Source of the DNA: CAVPEV01 sp963703555
GTDB taxonomy: Bacteria; Actinomycetota; Actinomycetes; Actinomycetales; Cellulomonadaceae
DNA length: 64,000 nt
Reading direction: 5' to 3'
Assembly (NCBI GenBank): GCA_963703555.1
Contig: CAVPEV010000003.1
Span: 1 to 64,000, forward strand
Below, piece after piece: positions 53,371 to 62,214 of the stretch. Within the stretch, counting starts at the first letter, position 1. Every line of letters starts with the position of its first letter. Made by a program: the position numbers and the translations under genes. The notes under the pieces are model-generated. The model did no database searches and had not been told where the DNA came from. It saw only the letters and a program-made list of their open reading frames with translations.

Positions 53371-54672
53371 GTGACCGTCACCGACTCACCGCCGGGCCCT
53401 GCGGGCGGGTACGGCGAAGCGGACCGCGCGCGGTGGGTCACCGAGGCGCCCAAGTCTCGCAGCCGCACGGCCTTCGAGCGGGACCGCGCGAGGATCGTGC
53501 ACTCCTCGGCGCTGCGCCGGCTCGGGGCCAAGACGCAGGTGCTCGGCCCCGGGTCGGACGACTTCGTGCGGACCCGGCTGACACACACCCTCGAGGTCGC
53601 GCAGGTCGGTCGGGAGATCGGCAAGGCGCTGGGCTGCGACCCGGATGTCGTCGACACCGCGTGCCTCGCCCATGATCTGGGCCACCCGCCGTTCGGGCAC
53701 AACGGCGAGCGTGCCCTGGCCGCGCTCGCACAGGGCATCGGCGGGTTCGAGGGCAACGCCCAGACCCTGCGCCTGCTCACCCGGCTGGAGCCGAAGGTCA
53801 TCGGCCCCGACGGCCGCGGTGTCGGGCTCAACCTGACCCGCGCCAGCCTGGACGCCTCGGTGAAGTACCCGTGGGGGGCAGGGCAGGGACCGGTGCGCCC
53901 GGACGGGCACCCGACGCCGAAGTTCGGCGTCTACCCCGACGACCTGGCGGTCTTCCGGTGGCTGCGCGACGGCGCGCCCGACGGGCACAGGTGCCTGGAG
54001 GCGCAGGTCATGGACCTGGCCGACGACATCTCCTACTCGGTGCACGACGTCGAGGACGCGGTGGTGGGCGGGCGGCTGGACCTGGACGTGCTCACCGTCC
54101 CCGACGAGCGGGCGCGCATCGTGGCGGCGGTGCACGGCTGGTACGGGTCCGCCGTGGACGCCGCCGGCCTGGAGGCGGCGATGGACCGGTTGGTCGGGGC
54201 CCGGGCCTGGCGCACCGGGTTCGACGGGTCCCGGGGTGCGCTGGCCATGCTCAAGGACGCCACCAGCGAGCTCATCGGCCGGTTCGCCCGGGCCGCCGAG
54301 GTGGCCACCCGCGAGCGGTACGGGACCGGGCCCCTGACGCGGTACGGCGCGGACCTCGTCGTGCCGGACACCACCCTCGCCGAGATCCTCGTGCTCAAGG
54401 GGCTGGCGGTCGCGTACGTGATGGCCCCTCGTGAGCTCGAGCCGCTGCACCTGGCCCAGCGGGAGATGCTCGCCGACCTCGTGCACGTGCTCGCGGAGCG
54501 CGCCCCGCTGGCGCTCGAGCCGCCGTTCGCCGACGACTGGCGAGCCGCCCACGGCGACGGGGCGCGGCTGCGGGTGATCATCGACCAGGTCGCCTCGTTG
54601 ACCGACGTGTCCGCCGCAGCCCTGCACGCGCGCCTGGTGAGGCCGCCCCGACGCGCAGGTGGGGCCGCCTAG
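53371..54672 (+). CDS. dgt: Deoxyguanosinetriphosphate triphosphohydrolase-like HD protein
   Basis: A 433-aa HD-superfamily hydrolase that splits dNTPs into deoxynucleosides and triphosphate. It has RSRTAFERDRARIVHSSALR, RTRLTHTLEVAQVGREI with the first His, CLAHDLGHPPFGHNGE with the HD pair, and MDLADDISYSVHDVEDA with a further Asp. The length matches the bacterial dgt family. The GTG at 53371 is chosen because TAGGGT stands seven bases before it. It is followed at once by dnaG, the typical dgt-dnaG pair. Confidence 0.9.
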   Translation: MTVTDSPPGPAGGYGEADRARWVTEAPKSRSRTAFERDRARIVHSSALRRLGAKTQVLGPGSDDFVRTRLTHTLEVAQVGREIGKALGCDPDVVDTACLAHDLGHPPFGHNGERALAALAQGIGGFEGNAQTLRLLTRLEPKVIGPDGRGVGLNLTRASLDASVKYPWGAGQGPVRPDGHPTPKFGVYPDDLAVFRWLRDGAPDGHRCLEAQVMDLADDISYSVHDVEDAVVGGRLDLDVLTVPDERARIVAAVHGWYGSAVDAAGLEAAMDRLVGARAWRTGFDGSRGALAMLKDATSELIGRFARAAEVATRERYGTGPLTRYGADLVVPDTTLAEILVLKGLAVAYVMAPRELEPLHLAQREMLADLVHVLAERAPLALEPPFADDWRAAHGDGARLRVIIDQVASLTDVSAAALHARLVRPPRRAGGAA

Positions 54673-54675
54673 ACT
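54670..54675 (+). promoter_or_regulatory. -10 element of dnaG inside the dgt stop
   Basis: TAGACT begins with the TAG stop codon of dgt and is seven bases before the GTG of dnaG. The same bases serve as stop codon and promoter element. Confidence 0.5.
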
Positions 54676-54682
54676 GCGCCGC

Positions 54683-56647
54683 GTGGCAGGGCGCATCCGG
54701 CGGGAGGACGTGGAGACCGTCCGGGAGCGCGCCCACATCGAGGACGTCGTCGGCGAGCACGTGACGCTGCGCCCCGCCGGGGTCGGCTCACTGAAGGGCC
54801 TGTGCCCGTTCCACGACGAGCGGACGCCGTCCTTCCACGTGCGCCCCGCGGTCGGCCGCTACCACTGCTTCGGCTGTGGCGAGGGCGGTGACGTCATCTC
54901 CTTCGTGCAGAAGGTCGACGGGCTGGGCTTCGCGGAGGCCGTGGAGTACCTGGCCGGCCGGGTCGGGGTGCAGCTGCGCTACGAGGAGGGCGGCGCCCCG
55001 CGGCCGGGGGAGGAGCCGGGTCGGCGGCAGCGACTGCTGCAGGCCCACCGGCTCGCCGAGGAGTTCTACCGGGAGCAGCTGCTCTCCCCGGCGGGTGCGC
55101 CGGGCCGGGCCTTCCTGTCCGAGCGGGGGTTCGACCGCACGGTGGCCGAGCAGTTCGGCGTCGGCTTCGCCCCGTCAGGCTGGGACGCGCTGCTCCGGCA
55201 CCTGCGCGGTCGGGGCTTCACCGAGGCCGAGCTGGCCGTGTCGGGCCTGGTCAGCCAGGGCCAGCGCGGGGTGTACGACCGGTTCCGCGGGCGGCTGGTC
55301 TGGCCTATCCGGGAGGTCACCGGGGACACCATCGGGTTCGGCGCCCGTCGCCTGCTCGAGGAGGACACCGGTCCGAAGTACCTCAACACCCCCGAGACGG
55401 CGCTGTACCGCAAGTCCCACGTGCTCTACGGCCTGGACCTGGCCCGCCGGGAGATCGCCGCGACGCACCGGGTCGTCGTGGTGGAGGGGTACACCGACGT
55501 CATGGCCATGCAGCTGTCCGGGGTCGGCACGGCGGTGGCCACCTGCGGCACGGCGTTCGGCAGCGACCATGCCCGGATCGTGCGCCGGCTGATGGGGGAC
55601 ACGGCGGGGGCCGGGGGCGTGCAGCTGGCAGCCGGCGGCTCGGTGGGTGGGGAGATCATCTTCACCTTCGACGGCGACGAGGCCGGCCGGAAGGCGGCGC
55701 TGCGGGCCTTCGGGGAGGACCAGACCTTCACCGCGCAGACGTTCGTCGCCGTGGAGCCGTCCGGCATGGACCCGTGCGAGCTGCGCCAGGCCCGCGGCCC
55801 GGAGGCCCTGCGCGCGCTCGTCGCCGCCCGCCAGCCGTTGTTCGAGTTCGTCCTCCGCACCACGCTGCAGGCCCATGACCTGGGCACCGCGGAGGGCCGG
55901 GTCGGCGCGCTGCGGGCGGCGGCGCCGGTGGTCGCCGGCATCCGGGACGACGCGCTGCGCTCGGAGTACACCCGGCTGCTGGCCGGCTGGATCGGCATGG
56001 ACGACCGCGACGGGGTGGTCCGGGCCGTCCGGGCCGCCGGCCGGGGGGCGGGCCGCACCGCCGGCGAGCGCCCGTCCGAGCGGGGGGCGGGCCGACGGTC
56101 GTCCGAACCGTCGCGCGGGTCCGCGGACCGGGCGTCCGACGCCGGCGGGCGCGGCGTCGACCTGCGCGACCCGGTCGCACGCATCGAACGGCAGGTCCTC
56201 GAGGTGGTGCTGCAGCTGCCCGAGCTGGTCCCCGCGGAGCTGGCGGAGCTCGACGCGGACGCCTTCACGATGCCCGCCCACCGGGCGGTGCACGAGGCGG
56301 TCCGGGCCGCAGGAGGCTTCGCGGCCGCCCGGGCCGCCGCCGCCGGTCCGGGTGCGGCGGCCACGTGGGTGGCCCGGGTGCAGGAGGAGGCGGCCGAGGC
56401 CGTGGTCCCGCTGCTGACCGAGCTGGCCGTCGCGCCGCTGCCGGAGGACCGCCCGGACGCTCTTCCCGGGTACGCGCGCGGCGTGGTCCTCAAGCTGGTG
56501 GAGATCGGCATCACCCGGCGGATCGCGGACCTGCGCGGGCGCCTGCAGCGCACCGATGCGACGGCGGAGCCGACGGCCTACCGGGACACCTTCACCCAGC
56601 TCATGCAGCTGGAGGAGCGCCGTCGCGCGATCCGCGAGTCCAGCTGA
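54683..56647 (+). CDS. dnaG: DNA primase
   Basis: A 654-aa primase that makes RNA primers for replication. It begins AGRIRREDVETVRERAHIED. The CHC2 zinc site is CPFHDERTPSFHV followed by YHCFGCGEGGD, then the RNA-polymerase core and the TOPRIM segments VVVEGYTDVMAM and FDGDEAGRKAALRA. A linker rich in Gly/Arg and a helical DnaB-binding C-terminus follow. A short Gly-rich insert (GGVQLAAGGSVGGEI) precedes the TOPRIM DGDE. The GTG at 54683 is better than the ATG at 54659, which lies inside dgt, because the -10 box TAGACT precedes it by seven bases. Confidence 0.93.
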   Translation: MAGRIRREDVETVRERAHIEDVVGEHVTLRPAGVGSLKGLCPFHDERTPSFHVRPAVGRYHCFGCGEGGDVISFVQKVDGLGFAEAVEYLAGRVGVQLRYEEGGAPRPGEEPGRRQRLLQAHRLAEEFYREQLLSPAGAPGRAFLSERGFDRTVAEQFGVGFAPSGWDALLRHLRGRGFTEAELAVSGLVSQGQRGVYDRFRGRLVWPIREVTGDTIGFGARRLLEEDTGPKYLNTPETALYRKSHVLYGLDLARREIAATHRVVVVEGYTDVMAMQLSGVGTAVATCGTAFGSDHARIVRRLMGDTAGAGGVQLAAGGSVGGEIIFTFDGDEAGRKAALRAFGEDQTFTAQTFVAVEPSGMDPCELRQARGPEALRALVAARQPLFEFVLRTTLQAHDLGTAEGRVGALRAAAPVVAGIRDDALRSEYTRLLAGWIGMDDRDGVVRAVRAAGRGAGRTAGERPSERGAGRRSSEPSRGSADRASDAGGRGVDLRDPVARIERQVLEVVLQLPELVPAELAELDADAFTMPAHRAVHEAVRAAGGFAAARAAAAGPGAAATWVARVQEEAAEAVVPLLTELAVAPLPEDRPDALPGYARGVVLKLVEIGITRRIADLRGRLQRTDATAEPTAYRDTFTQLMQLEERRRAIRESS

Positions 56648-56857
56648 GGGGGGCCTCGTGAACTCGATGACTCCCGCCAGCTCTTCCCAGCGGGGCGACG
56701 GCACCTTCTCCACAGTGCTGCGTCATCATGGCTCGCGGTCTGGCAGGACCCCGCGCGGTCCGGCAGGACCCCGGCCCGCGGACGGTGCTCCAGAGCGCCC
56801 GCCCGCCGCGCGTCGCCCGGCTGGACGCACCGCACCGGTCGCGAGCAGGATCGCGGC

Positions 56858-57928
56858 ATGACCTGGAACCCCGCCCCCGACCGCTATGAGTCCATGCAGT
56901 ACCGCCGGGTGGGCACCAGCGGCCTCGTCCTGCCTGCCGTGTCCCTCGGGCTGTGGCAGAACTTCGGCGACACCACCCCGTTCGACACGCAGCGGGCCAT
57001 CGTGCGCCGGGCGTTCGACCTCGGCATCACACACCTGGACCTGGCGAACAATTACGGGCCGGAACCCGGCGCCGCGGAACGCACCGTCGGGCGTCTGCTC
57101 GCGCACGACCTGCGCGCCCACCGCGATGAGCTGATCTTGTCCACCAAGGCCGGCTACGACATGTGGCCCGGCCCCTACGGCCAGGGCGGCGGGTCGCGCA
57201 AGTACCTGCTGGCGAGCCTCGACCAGTCGTTGGCTCGGATGGGCGTGGACTACGTCGACATCTTCTATTCCCACCGCTTCGACCCGGACACGCCGCTGCA
57301 GGAGACGATGGGCGCACTGGACACGGCGGTGCGCTCCGGTCGTGCGCTGTACGCGGGAATCTCGTCCTACAGCCCGGGCATGACGCTCGAAGCGGCGCGC
57401 ATCCTGCGCGAGCTGGGCACCCCGCTGCTGATCCACCAGCCGTCGTACTCCATGCTCAACCGCTGGATCGAGACGGACGGCCTGCTCGACGTGCTGGCGC
57501 AGGTCGGCGCCGGGTGCATCGCGTTCTCCCCGCTCGCCCAGGGCATGCTCACCGACAAGTACCTCGGGGGCATCCCGCAAGGCTCCCGAGCGACCAGGCG
57601 CACATCGCTGTCGCCCGACCTGCTCCGCGACGAAACCCTGGCCCATGTGCGTGCGTTGAACGAGATGGCCCGAGGTCGCAGGCAGTCCCTGGCCCAGATG
57701 GCGCTCGCCTGGGCGCTGCGCGACGCCCGGGTGACCTCGGTCCTCGTCGGGGCCAGCAGCGTGGCGCAGCTCGAGCAGAACGTCGGGGCGCTGGACAACA
57801 TGTCCTTCACGGACGCCGAGCTCGCCGCGATCGACGAGCATGCCGTAGACGCCGGCATCGACCTGTGGGCCCAGTTCCGCATCGGCTATGGTCCTGATGG
57901 TACAGGGCGGGTTACTCACAATGACTAG
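56858..57928 (+). CDS. Aldo/keto reductase (YghZ/MgrA type)
   Basis: A 356-aa reductase. It shows YRRVGTSGLVLPAVSLGLW, THLDLANNYGPEPGAAERTVG with the catalytic Tyr, LSTKAGYDMWPGPYG with Lys, FYSHRFDPDTPLQETMGAL with His, and the NADPH-site VLVGASSVAQLEQNV. The GPYG and SRKYLLASLDQSL wording is that of L-glyceraldehyde-3-phosphate reductases (YghZ, MgrA). The last 20 or so residues (QFRIGYGPDGTGRVTHND) are unlike the family ending and run into transposase-like DNA, so the 3' end may have been altered by an insertion. Confidence 0.85.
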   Translation: MTWNPAPDRYESMQYRRVGTSGLVLPAVSLGLWQNFGDTTPFDTQRAIVRRAFDLGITHLDLANNYGPEPGAAERTVGRLLAHDLRAHRDELILSTKAGYDMWPGPYGQGGGSRKYLLASLDQSLARMGVDYVDIFYSHRFDPDTPLQETMGALDTAVRSGRALYAGISSYSPGMTLEAARILRELGTPLLIHQPSYSMLNRWIETDGLLDVLAQVGAGCIAFSPLAQGMLTDKYLGGIPQGSRATRRTSLSPDLLRDETLAHVRALNEMARGRRQSLAQMALAWALRDARVTSVLVGASSVAQLEQNVGALDNMSFTDAELAAIDEHAVDAGIDLWAQFRIGYGPDGTGRVTHND

Positions 57929-58041
57929 CCGAGAGGGCTTCGGCACGGCGCGTCGAGTGCAGTGACGGCACGTTTATGAGGAAATGTGGTTATACCCCTC
58001 AATTCTGGAGACGTAAGCGGAGTGCTGGCCTCAGGAGGATG
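57929..58041. other. Non-coding stretch after the aldo/keto reductase
   Basis: A short stretch between the reductase and the IS256 fragment with nothing I recognise. It is lower in GC at about 57960-58010 than the neighbouring genes, consistent with being an insertion-sequence edge. Confidence 0.3.
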
Positions 58042-58190
58042 TCCCGGGTTCTCGGCCATGAACCGGCGCGAGACCGCCGACTTGCCCGTCGACCTGGCCG
58101 CCCCGCCGACCGCATCGCCCACCGGCTGCAGCCCCACCGGGTAGCGCCGGGTCGAGAGCCCCGCCACCTCAAAATCCACGAGGACCGGGA
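58042..58190 (-). pseudogene. IS256 (mutator) transposase fragment
   Basis: The minus strand reads AGLSTRRYPVGLQPVGDAVG and then ARSTGKSAVSRRFMAE, an easily recognised internal segment of IS256-family transposases (roughly residues 125-170 of 400 or more). It has no start, no DDE residues and no terminal repeats. Just upstream on the same strand a different frame gives VITLVLAGVFVGGIAS from a GTG at 58262, a membrane-like peptide I do not recognise. Confidence 0.65.
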
Positions 58191-58290
58191 CAACCTCGCC
58201 GAGGCCGGTGACCCGCTGGCGATCCCGCCGACGAAGACGCCGGCCAGGACCAGCGTGATCACGGCCGTCGTCGGGATGGTCGCGGGACCC

Positions 58291-59372
58291 TCATGTCACG
58301 GCACCGGACGGTGCCGGGCCGGGCACGGCCGGCGGCAGCTCGACCGGTTCCCAGGCGCGGCTCTCGATCGACCGGTAGCCGGCGTCGATCACCACGTTGT
58401 CGATGACCCCGTCGCGCAGCGTCTGGCGCGGCTGCAGACCACGGCGGAAGCAGTCGACGAAGTGGGCCATCTCGGCGTGGTAGCCATAGGCCCAGGCCTC
58501 GTCGGGCACCGGGTCCAGCCAGCCTTGCGTGGCGCCGGCCTTTTCCACGACGTACCCGGCCGAGTGCTGGGTGAAGGCGCGCACCCCGGTCGAGCCGGTC
58601 TCGTCGGTGCCGATCCAGCCGACCGAGCCGTGGATCTCGTTGCGGACGTCCAGCCCGGCGACGTGGGTCCAGCCGACCTCGACCTGCAGCAGCCGGTCGT
58701 CGTCGAACCGGACGAGCATGACGGCACTGTCCTCGGACTGCACGTCCTGGCGGACCAGCCGGCCGCCCCACGCCATCACCTCGACCGGCCGGGCTCCCTG
58801 CAGGAACCAGCGACCGATGGCCACGCAGTGGCAGCCCAGGCCGCGCAGCGGTCCGCCGCCCATGCGCTCGTGGTCGCGGGCGTGGGGGTGGGGATGGCCG
58901 TGCGCCTCACGGGCGCGGACCCACACGACGCGGCCGATGGCGCCGTCGTCGACCAGCTGCTTGGCGCGCACGATCGCGGGGGCGAAGACTTCGGTCTCGG
59001 CGTAGCCGTGCCAGACACCGGCCCGTTCGACGGCTTCCAGGCATGCCTGGGCCTCCGGGCCGCTGCGGCCCAGCGGCTTGGTGCAGACCGGCGCTTTGCC
59101 GGCGCCCGCGATCGCGGAGACAGCCGGCAGGTGCTGGTCGTGCGGAGGGCGACGAGCACGAGGTCGACATCGTCACGGCGGGCCATCTCCTCGACGCCGT
59201 GCACGACGGTCGGGACCTCGAACCGGGCCGCGAGGTCCGCGGCCCGGTTCGAGGTGTTCCCGGCGATGACGGTCACCACGTGACCGCGTACCTGCTGCAG
59301 AGACCGCAGGTACAGCTCGGCGACGAACCCGGCGCCGAGCACCCCGATGCGCACCGGTGTCTGTGAGGTCAC
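58291..59372 (-). pseudogene. Gfo/Idh/MocA-family oxidoreductase with one frameshift
   Basis: From the GTG at 59372 the protein starts QTPVRIGVLGAGFVAELYL, the NAD-binding fold, and continues to VDLVLVAL. The frame then breaks at about 59145, where one C of a run is missing on the coding strand. The restored frame gives HDQHLPAVSAIAGAGK, VCTKPLGRSGPEAQACLEAV, the C-terminal domain with GPLRGLGCHCVAIGRW and ends GPAPSGAVT, about 360 residues in all. The family oxidises sugars or inositols. The GTG overlaps the stop of the solute-binding gene by four bases, so they were one operon. The frameshift may be a sequence error. Confidence 0.75.
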
Positions 59373-59805
59373 TGACCGGCCTCGACGGTCTGCACGGCCT
59401 GAGCGAACAGGTCGGTGTTGAGCCACTGGTCGATCGGGTGGGACTGGTCCTGGGTCATCCGGCCGAGCTTGATGAACAGGTCCTGCAGGTTGCTGTAGCG
59501 CTGGGCGGTGGTGCCGTCGGCATTGTCCTTGACGATCTGGTCCGACGGGTACCACAGCAGGGCGTCGACCTGGCCCTGCAACTGGTCGGCGGGGGCGCCG
59601 GAGGCGGCTGCTGCCCAGGCGACCGTGTCGTCGGGGTGGGCGATGCGGTAGTCGTTGGCCTGGGCGTAGACCTCCAGGAACCGCTCGACGGCGTCGGGGT
59701 GCTGCGTGATCGCCTGGTTGGAGGCACCCAGGCGCCGAGGAACACGGTATCGGGAAAGTCCTTGTTGTTCGCGATCTTCACCGCGTCCGGCACGCTTTGC
59801 ATGAG
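59369..59805 (-). pseudogene. NMT1/SsuA-type solute-binding protein, C-terminal part cut by IS1595
   Basis: The minus strand from the IS edge reads VPDAVKIANNKDFPDTVFLG, then shifts frame at about 59730 (one G missing) and continues as SNQAITQHPDAVERFLEVYA, YRIAHPDDTVAWAA and VEAGQ with a stop. This is the C-terminal half of a periplasmic binding protein of the nitrate/sulfonate/taurine type (NMT1, SsuA). The N-terminal half is not found beyond the insertion element. The stop overlaps the start of the MocA-like gene by four bases. Confidence 0.65.
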
Positions 59806-59830
59806 AGGCCTATTCATAAGAGTGCCGTGG
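59806..59830 (+). repeat. Left terminal inverted repeat of IS1595 element
   Basis: This 25-base arm starts AGGCCTATTCATAAGAGTG and pairs with the right end (60890-60914) with two mismatches. Confidence 0.85.
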
Positions 59831-60878
59831 ATTGGTGGCGCCAGGGGCGTCCGGCGTGCTCGACGTCGAGGCTGCCGGGTGTGGAGCGGACGCCTGGGGG
59901 TTGCGGCTTGACCTTCTTGCCGGCGCCGACGCGTACCAGGTGTTGGTAGGTCACCGGCCCGGATGCGACGGCGCGCTGGAGCAGGCGCAGGAACAGCAGC
60001 CCGCGCTTCTTGCAGGTGCGGCGATTGAACCGAAACACGTACTCGTCGAGGTACTCCTGCAGGTGCTCGGGTTGGACACCGCCCTGGTAGACGCCGTCGA
60101 GCCATCGCTTGACCTGCGCGAAGACGCGGTGCACGGCTGGGAGCAGCTCGTGGGCCGGCAGGCCGGACCCCGTGACGTTGATCTGGTCGTGGACGTAGCC
60201 GTCGAGCGCGCCGGGGTAGGAGCTGAGCGCGTCGGTTCGTACCGTGCTACCTGCGGCGATGTTGCTCGTGATGAACTCGCGCAACATCGCCGAGGTCGCG
60301 TTCTCGATCACCGCGAACCGCATCCGGCCGAAGCCCTTGCGCCCCTGGGGGACCTCGACCGCCCCGACAACCATCGTCTTGGCGTCCGCGCCACGGCCCC
60401 GCCTCCCTGGCCTCGGGCCTCCGAGGAACGTCTCGTCCACCTCCACGACCTGGCCCGGCCCGCCCAGCGGAGCACCCGACGCCTGAGTCATCACCGAACG
60501 AAACCGACCGAGCATCGCCCACACCGTCGGGTACGAGCTGGCGGTCAGCATCCGGTGCAAGCGAGCAGCCGTGGTACCGGACTTGCTCGTCGTCAGCTCC
60601 CACGCAGCTTCAAACCACACCGTCATCGGCGTCTTCGTATGGTCGAAGATCGTCCCCGCGGTCACCGAGACACGCCGATCGCAACCCCGGCACCGGTGCC
60701 GACGATCCCTTCCGCGCCACGACGACGCCGACCCGCAGTGCGGACACACGAACCCATCCGGCCAGCGAAGCCACTCCAGGCAATCCAGACAGTCCGCATC
60801 CGACGTGAACCACGACCGCAACTCGGCCAGGTCAGCAGGGTAATCCACCCCCGCCACCGGTCCCTCACGCACACCCAC
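59814..60878 (-). CDS. IS1595 (ISXO2-like) transposase
   Basis: A 354-aa transposase. An N-terminal zinc-ribbon (WPDGFVCPHCGSASSW, then HRCRGCDRR) is followed by the ISXO2-like DDE domain: VVEVDETFLGGPRPGRRG with the first Asp, VVGAVEVPQGRKGFG, and TDALSSYPGALDG. It ends RPWRHQSTALL close to the left terminal repeat. The frame is uninterrupted and lies within 25-base terminal inverted repeats, so the element could still be active. The ATG at 60878 is near the right repeat. Confidence 0.9.
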   Translation of the reverse strand: MGVREGPVAGVDYPADLAELRSWFTSDADCLDCLEWLRWPDGFVCPHCGSASSWRGRDRRHRCRGCDRRVSVTAGTIFDHTKTPMTVWFEAAWELTTSKSGTTAARLHRMLTASSYPTVWAMLGRFRSVMTQASGAPLGGPGQVVEVDETFLGGPRPGRRGRGADAKTMVVGAVEVPQGRKGFGRMRFAVIENATSAMLREFITSNIAAGSTVRTDALSSYPGALDGYVHDQINVTGSGLPAHELLPAVHRVFAQVKRWLDGVYQGGVQPEHLQEYLDEYVFRFNRRTCKKRGLLFLRLLQRAVASGPVTYQHLVRVGAGKKVKPQPPGVRSTPGSLDVEHAGRPWRHQSTALL

Positions 60879-60889
60879 AGCCTACCCAA

Positions 60890-60914
60890 CCACGGCACTC
60901 TCATGAATAGCCCT
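60890..60914 (-). repeat. Right terminal inverted repeat of IS1595 element
   Basis: Read on the minus strand it starts AGGGCTATTCATGAGAGTG and matches the left arm at 23 of 25 positions. Confidence 0.85.
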
Positions 60915-60947
60915 CATGCACTATCAGGTGGGCGATTAGCCGGATAA

Positions 60948-61160
60948 TGCTACGACACTGCGTGGGCCGAGTCCTTCAACGCGACCCTGAAAGTCGAGCG
61001 CGTCCACAGGACCGCCTACCCCAGCCGCGACCATGCGGTGGCGGACGTCACCCGATACATCGAACTGCGCTACAATCAGAAACGTCTCCACTCAGCGCTC
61101 GGCTACCGCACACCGAACGAAGTGGAGGCCGCCTGGCACCAGGAAAGAATCGCCGCGTAA
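60948..61160 (+). pseudogene. IS3-family transposase (OrfB) C-terminal remnant
   Basis: In one frame this reads CYDTAWAESFNATLKVERVH, then RDHAVADVTRYIELRYNQKR and LHSALGYRTPNEVEA to a TAA. That is the very end of the rve/DDE domain of IS3-family OrfB, with the final catalytic Glu in WAES. A stop lies directly upstream in the frame, so nothing more of the gene remains. It sits against the right end of the IS1595 element. Confidence 0.8.
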
Positions 61161-61179
61161 GGACCAACAAGCAATGGTC

Positions 61180-61417
61180 CGGAATCAGTAATGCAGCCCA
61201 GGCCGACCCCGACGAGTACCGGGCCATCATGCGCAACCTGCTCCACCAAGGCGGCCACCTCCACTAAATCAGCACCACCATCACCGTCACCCTCGACCGC
61301 CCCCACAGTCCCCGCGTGGCCCGCGCCCTCGACCTGCTCGCCGAGGAGCACAACGCCACCCCCGCCCGCCTACCCGGCGACCGCCGACCCCTGACCTACC
61401 AGCTCAGTCCCGCATGA
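61180..61417 (+). pseudogene. Remnant of an unknown, probably mobile-element, protein
   Basis: One frame gives QADPDEYRAIMRNLLHQGGH, a TAA at 61265-61267, then in the same frame TTITVTLDRPHSPRVARALD, LLAEEHNATPARLPGDRRPL and TYQLSPA with a stop. The regular text on both sides of the stop indicates one gene inactivated by a nonsense change. I think I have seen this C-terminal pattern in actinobacterial transposase-like proteins but cannot name the family. Confidence 0.45.
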
Positions 61418-61440
61418 ACCTCAACACCCAGCCCATCCCA

Positions 61441-61452
61441 ACCTCCGGAGGT
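61441..61452. repeat. 12-base palindrome ACCTCCGGAGGT
   Basis: A perfect palindrome in the roughly 200 bases between the preceding remnant and the bacteriocin remnant, where I see no gene. It may be an old element end or chance. Confidence 0.3.
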
Positions 61453-61617
61453 CTGAGCCCTGGTCGAGAACTGGCCCACGATTCGCGTTGACAGCACATG
61501 GATCGGCAAGTAGCGTTCACGACATCACCGGAGCTACACCGGAGATCGGGCAGTTTCCAACTACCCGCAAACAGGGGATTTCTTCGCGCGGTGTTTCAGG
61601 GGCAATTCGTATGCAAC

Positions 61618-61830
61618 ATGGCCATCGGCGTGGGCACCCATTTCGCTCAGACGGAAGGGAGCCACAGGTCACGCAAGCTCAAGATCGCTGCCACCACCGC
61701 ATTGCTGATGATGGCCACCGCCGCGCCGGCGCTCGCCACGGTCGTCAACGTCGGCGGCGGTACCTGGAACTACGGAACCAGCTACAGCTTCCCGACCACC
61801 AAGAACGCGTGGTCGCACTACGTCCACCTC
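61618..61830 (+). pseudogene. Lactococcin-972-family bacteriocin precursor, truncated
   Basis: The frame reads RKLKIAATTALLMMATAAPA with a likely signal-peptidase site after LA, then TVVNVGGGTWNYGTSYSFPT and KNAWSHYVH. The GGGTWxYG and SxYxH motifs after a Sec signal peptide are the hallmark of lactococcin-972-type bacteriocins, which interfere with lipid II. The second half of the mature peptide is missing: at about 61828 the frame passes into the antisense of abiEii. No immunity or ABC transporter genes of the usual lactococcin-972 locus follow. The start is unsure; a GAAGGGAG site lies at about 61654. Confidence 0.65.
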
Positions 61831-62214
61831 GCCTCGTCGCAGCGTGAGCGGGCCCCACGGCTCTGCCAGGACGTGCTCCAGGGCGACGAAGAAGGCGTCA
61901 AGGTCGCCACGCACCAGGCCGTCGACGTCCTTGGTGGTGCGTGCGGTGACGTTGAGCCGGTGCTGGAGCAGCGTCCCGCCCTTGAGGAGAAACAGCTCCC
62001 GGCCGTCGGTGTCGAGCGCACGCTGCACCGCGGCAATGGCGACCGACGAGGCGACCAGCCAGCCCAGCCGCCCACTCCTGGCCTCCTCACCCAGCTCGCC
62101 TTCGGCCTGCGCGATCCACTTGTTGAGCACCGTTGCCGACACCGGCTGCTTGGGCTTCGGAGCAAGCCGGCTCAGCAGCGCGGAGAGCCGCGAAGCGATC
62201 GGGTCACCGCTCAT
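61826..62214 (-). pseudogene. abiEii: AbiEii nucleotidyltransferase toxin, C-terminus lost
   Basis: The protein begins SGDPIASRLSALLSRLAPKP and shows the AbiEii core: ELFLLKGGTLLQHRLNVTAR and TTKDVDGLVRGD (the KGG and TxDxD motifs of the nucleotidyltransferase fold), then PLTLRRGEVDVV at about residue 131. There the coding text ends and antisense of the bacteriocin remnant begins. Full AbiEii toxins have about 250-300 residues, so more than half is missing. The ATG at 62214 lies 11 bases inside abiEi, the normal coupling of antitoxin and toxin. The toxin is presumably inactive. Confidence 0.78.

Larger units (their letters stand above)
59806..60914 (-). mobile_element. IS1595-family insertion sequence, complete
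   Basis: A 1109-base element bounded by 25-base terminal inverted repeats with two mismatches and containing one intact transposase on the minus strand. Its left end cuts a solute-binding gene; its right end touches an IS3-type remnant. The flanks contain GCATGAG and CTCATGC in inverted orientation, and no eight-base direct repeat is visible, so the ends have probably recombined since insertion. Confidence 0.85.

Noticed and set aside
56648..56857. Direct repeats of GGCAGGACCCCG after dnaG as a possible small RNA or terminator
   Set aside because: Only two copies, no stable stem that I can draw with confidence and no T-run; left as ordinary intergenic DNA.
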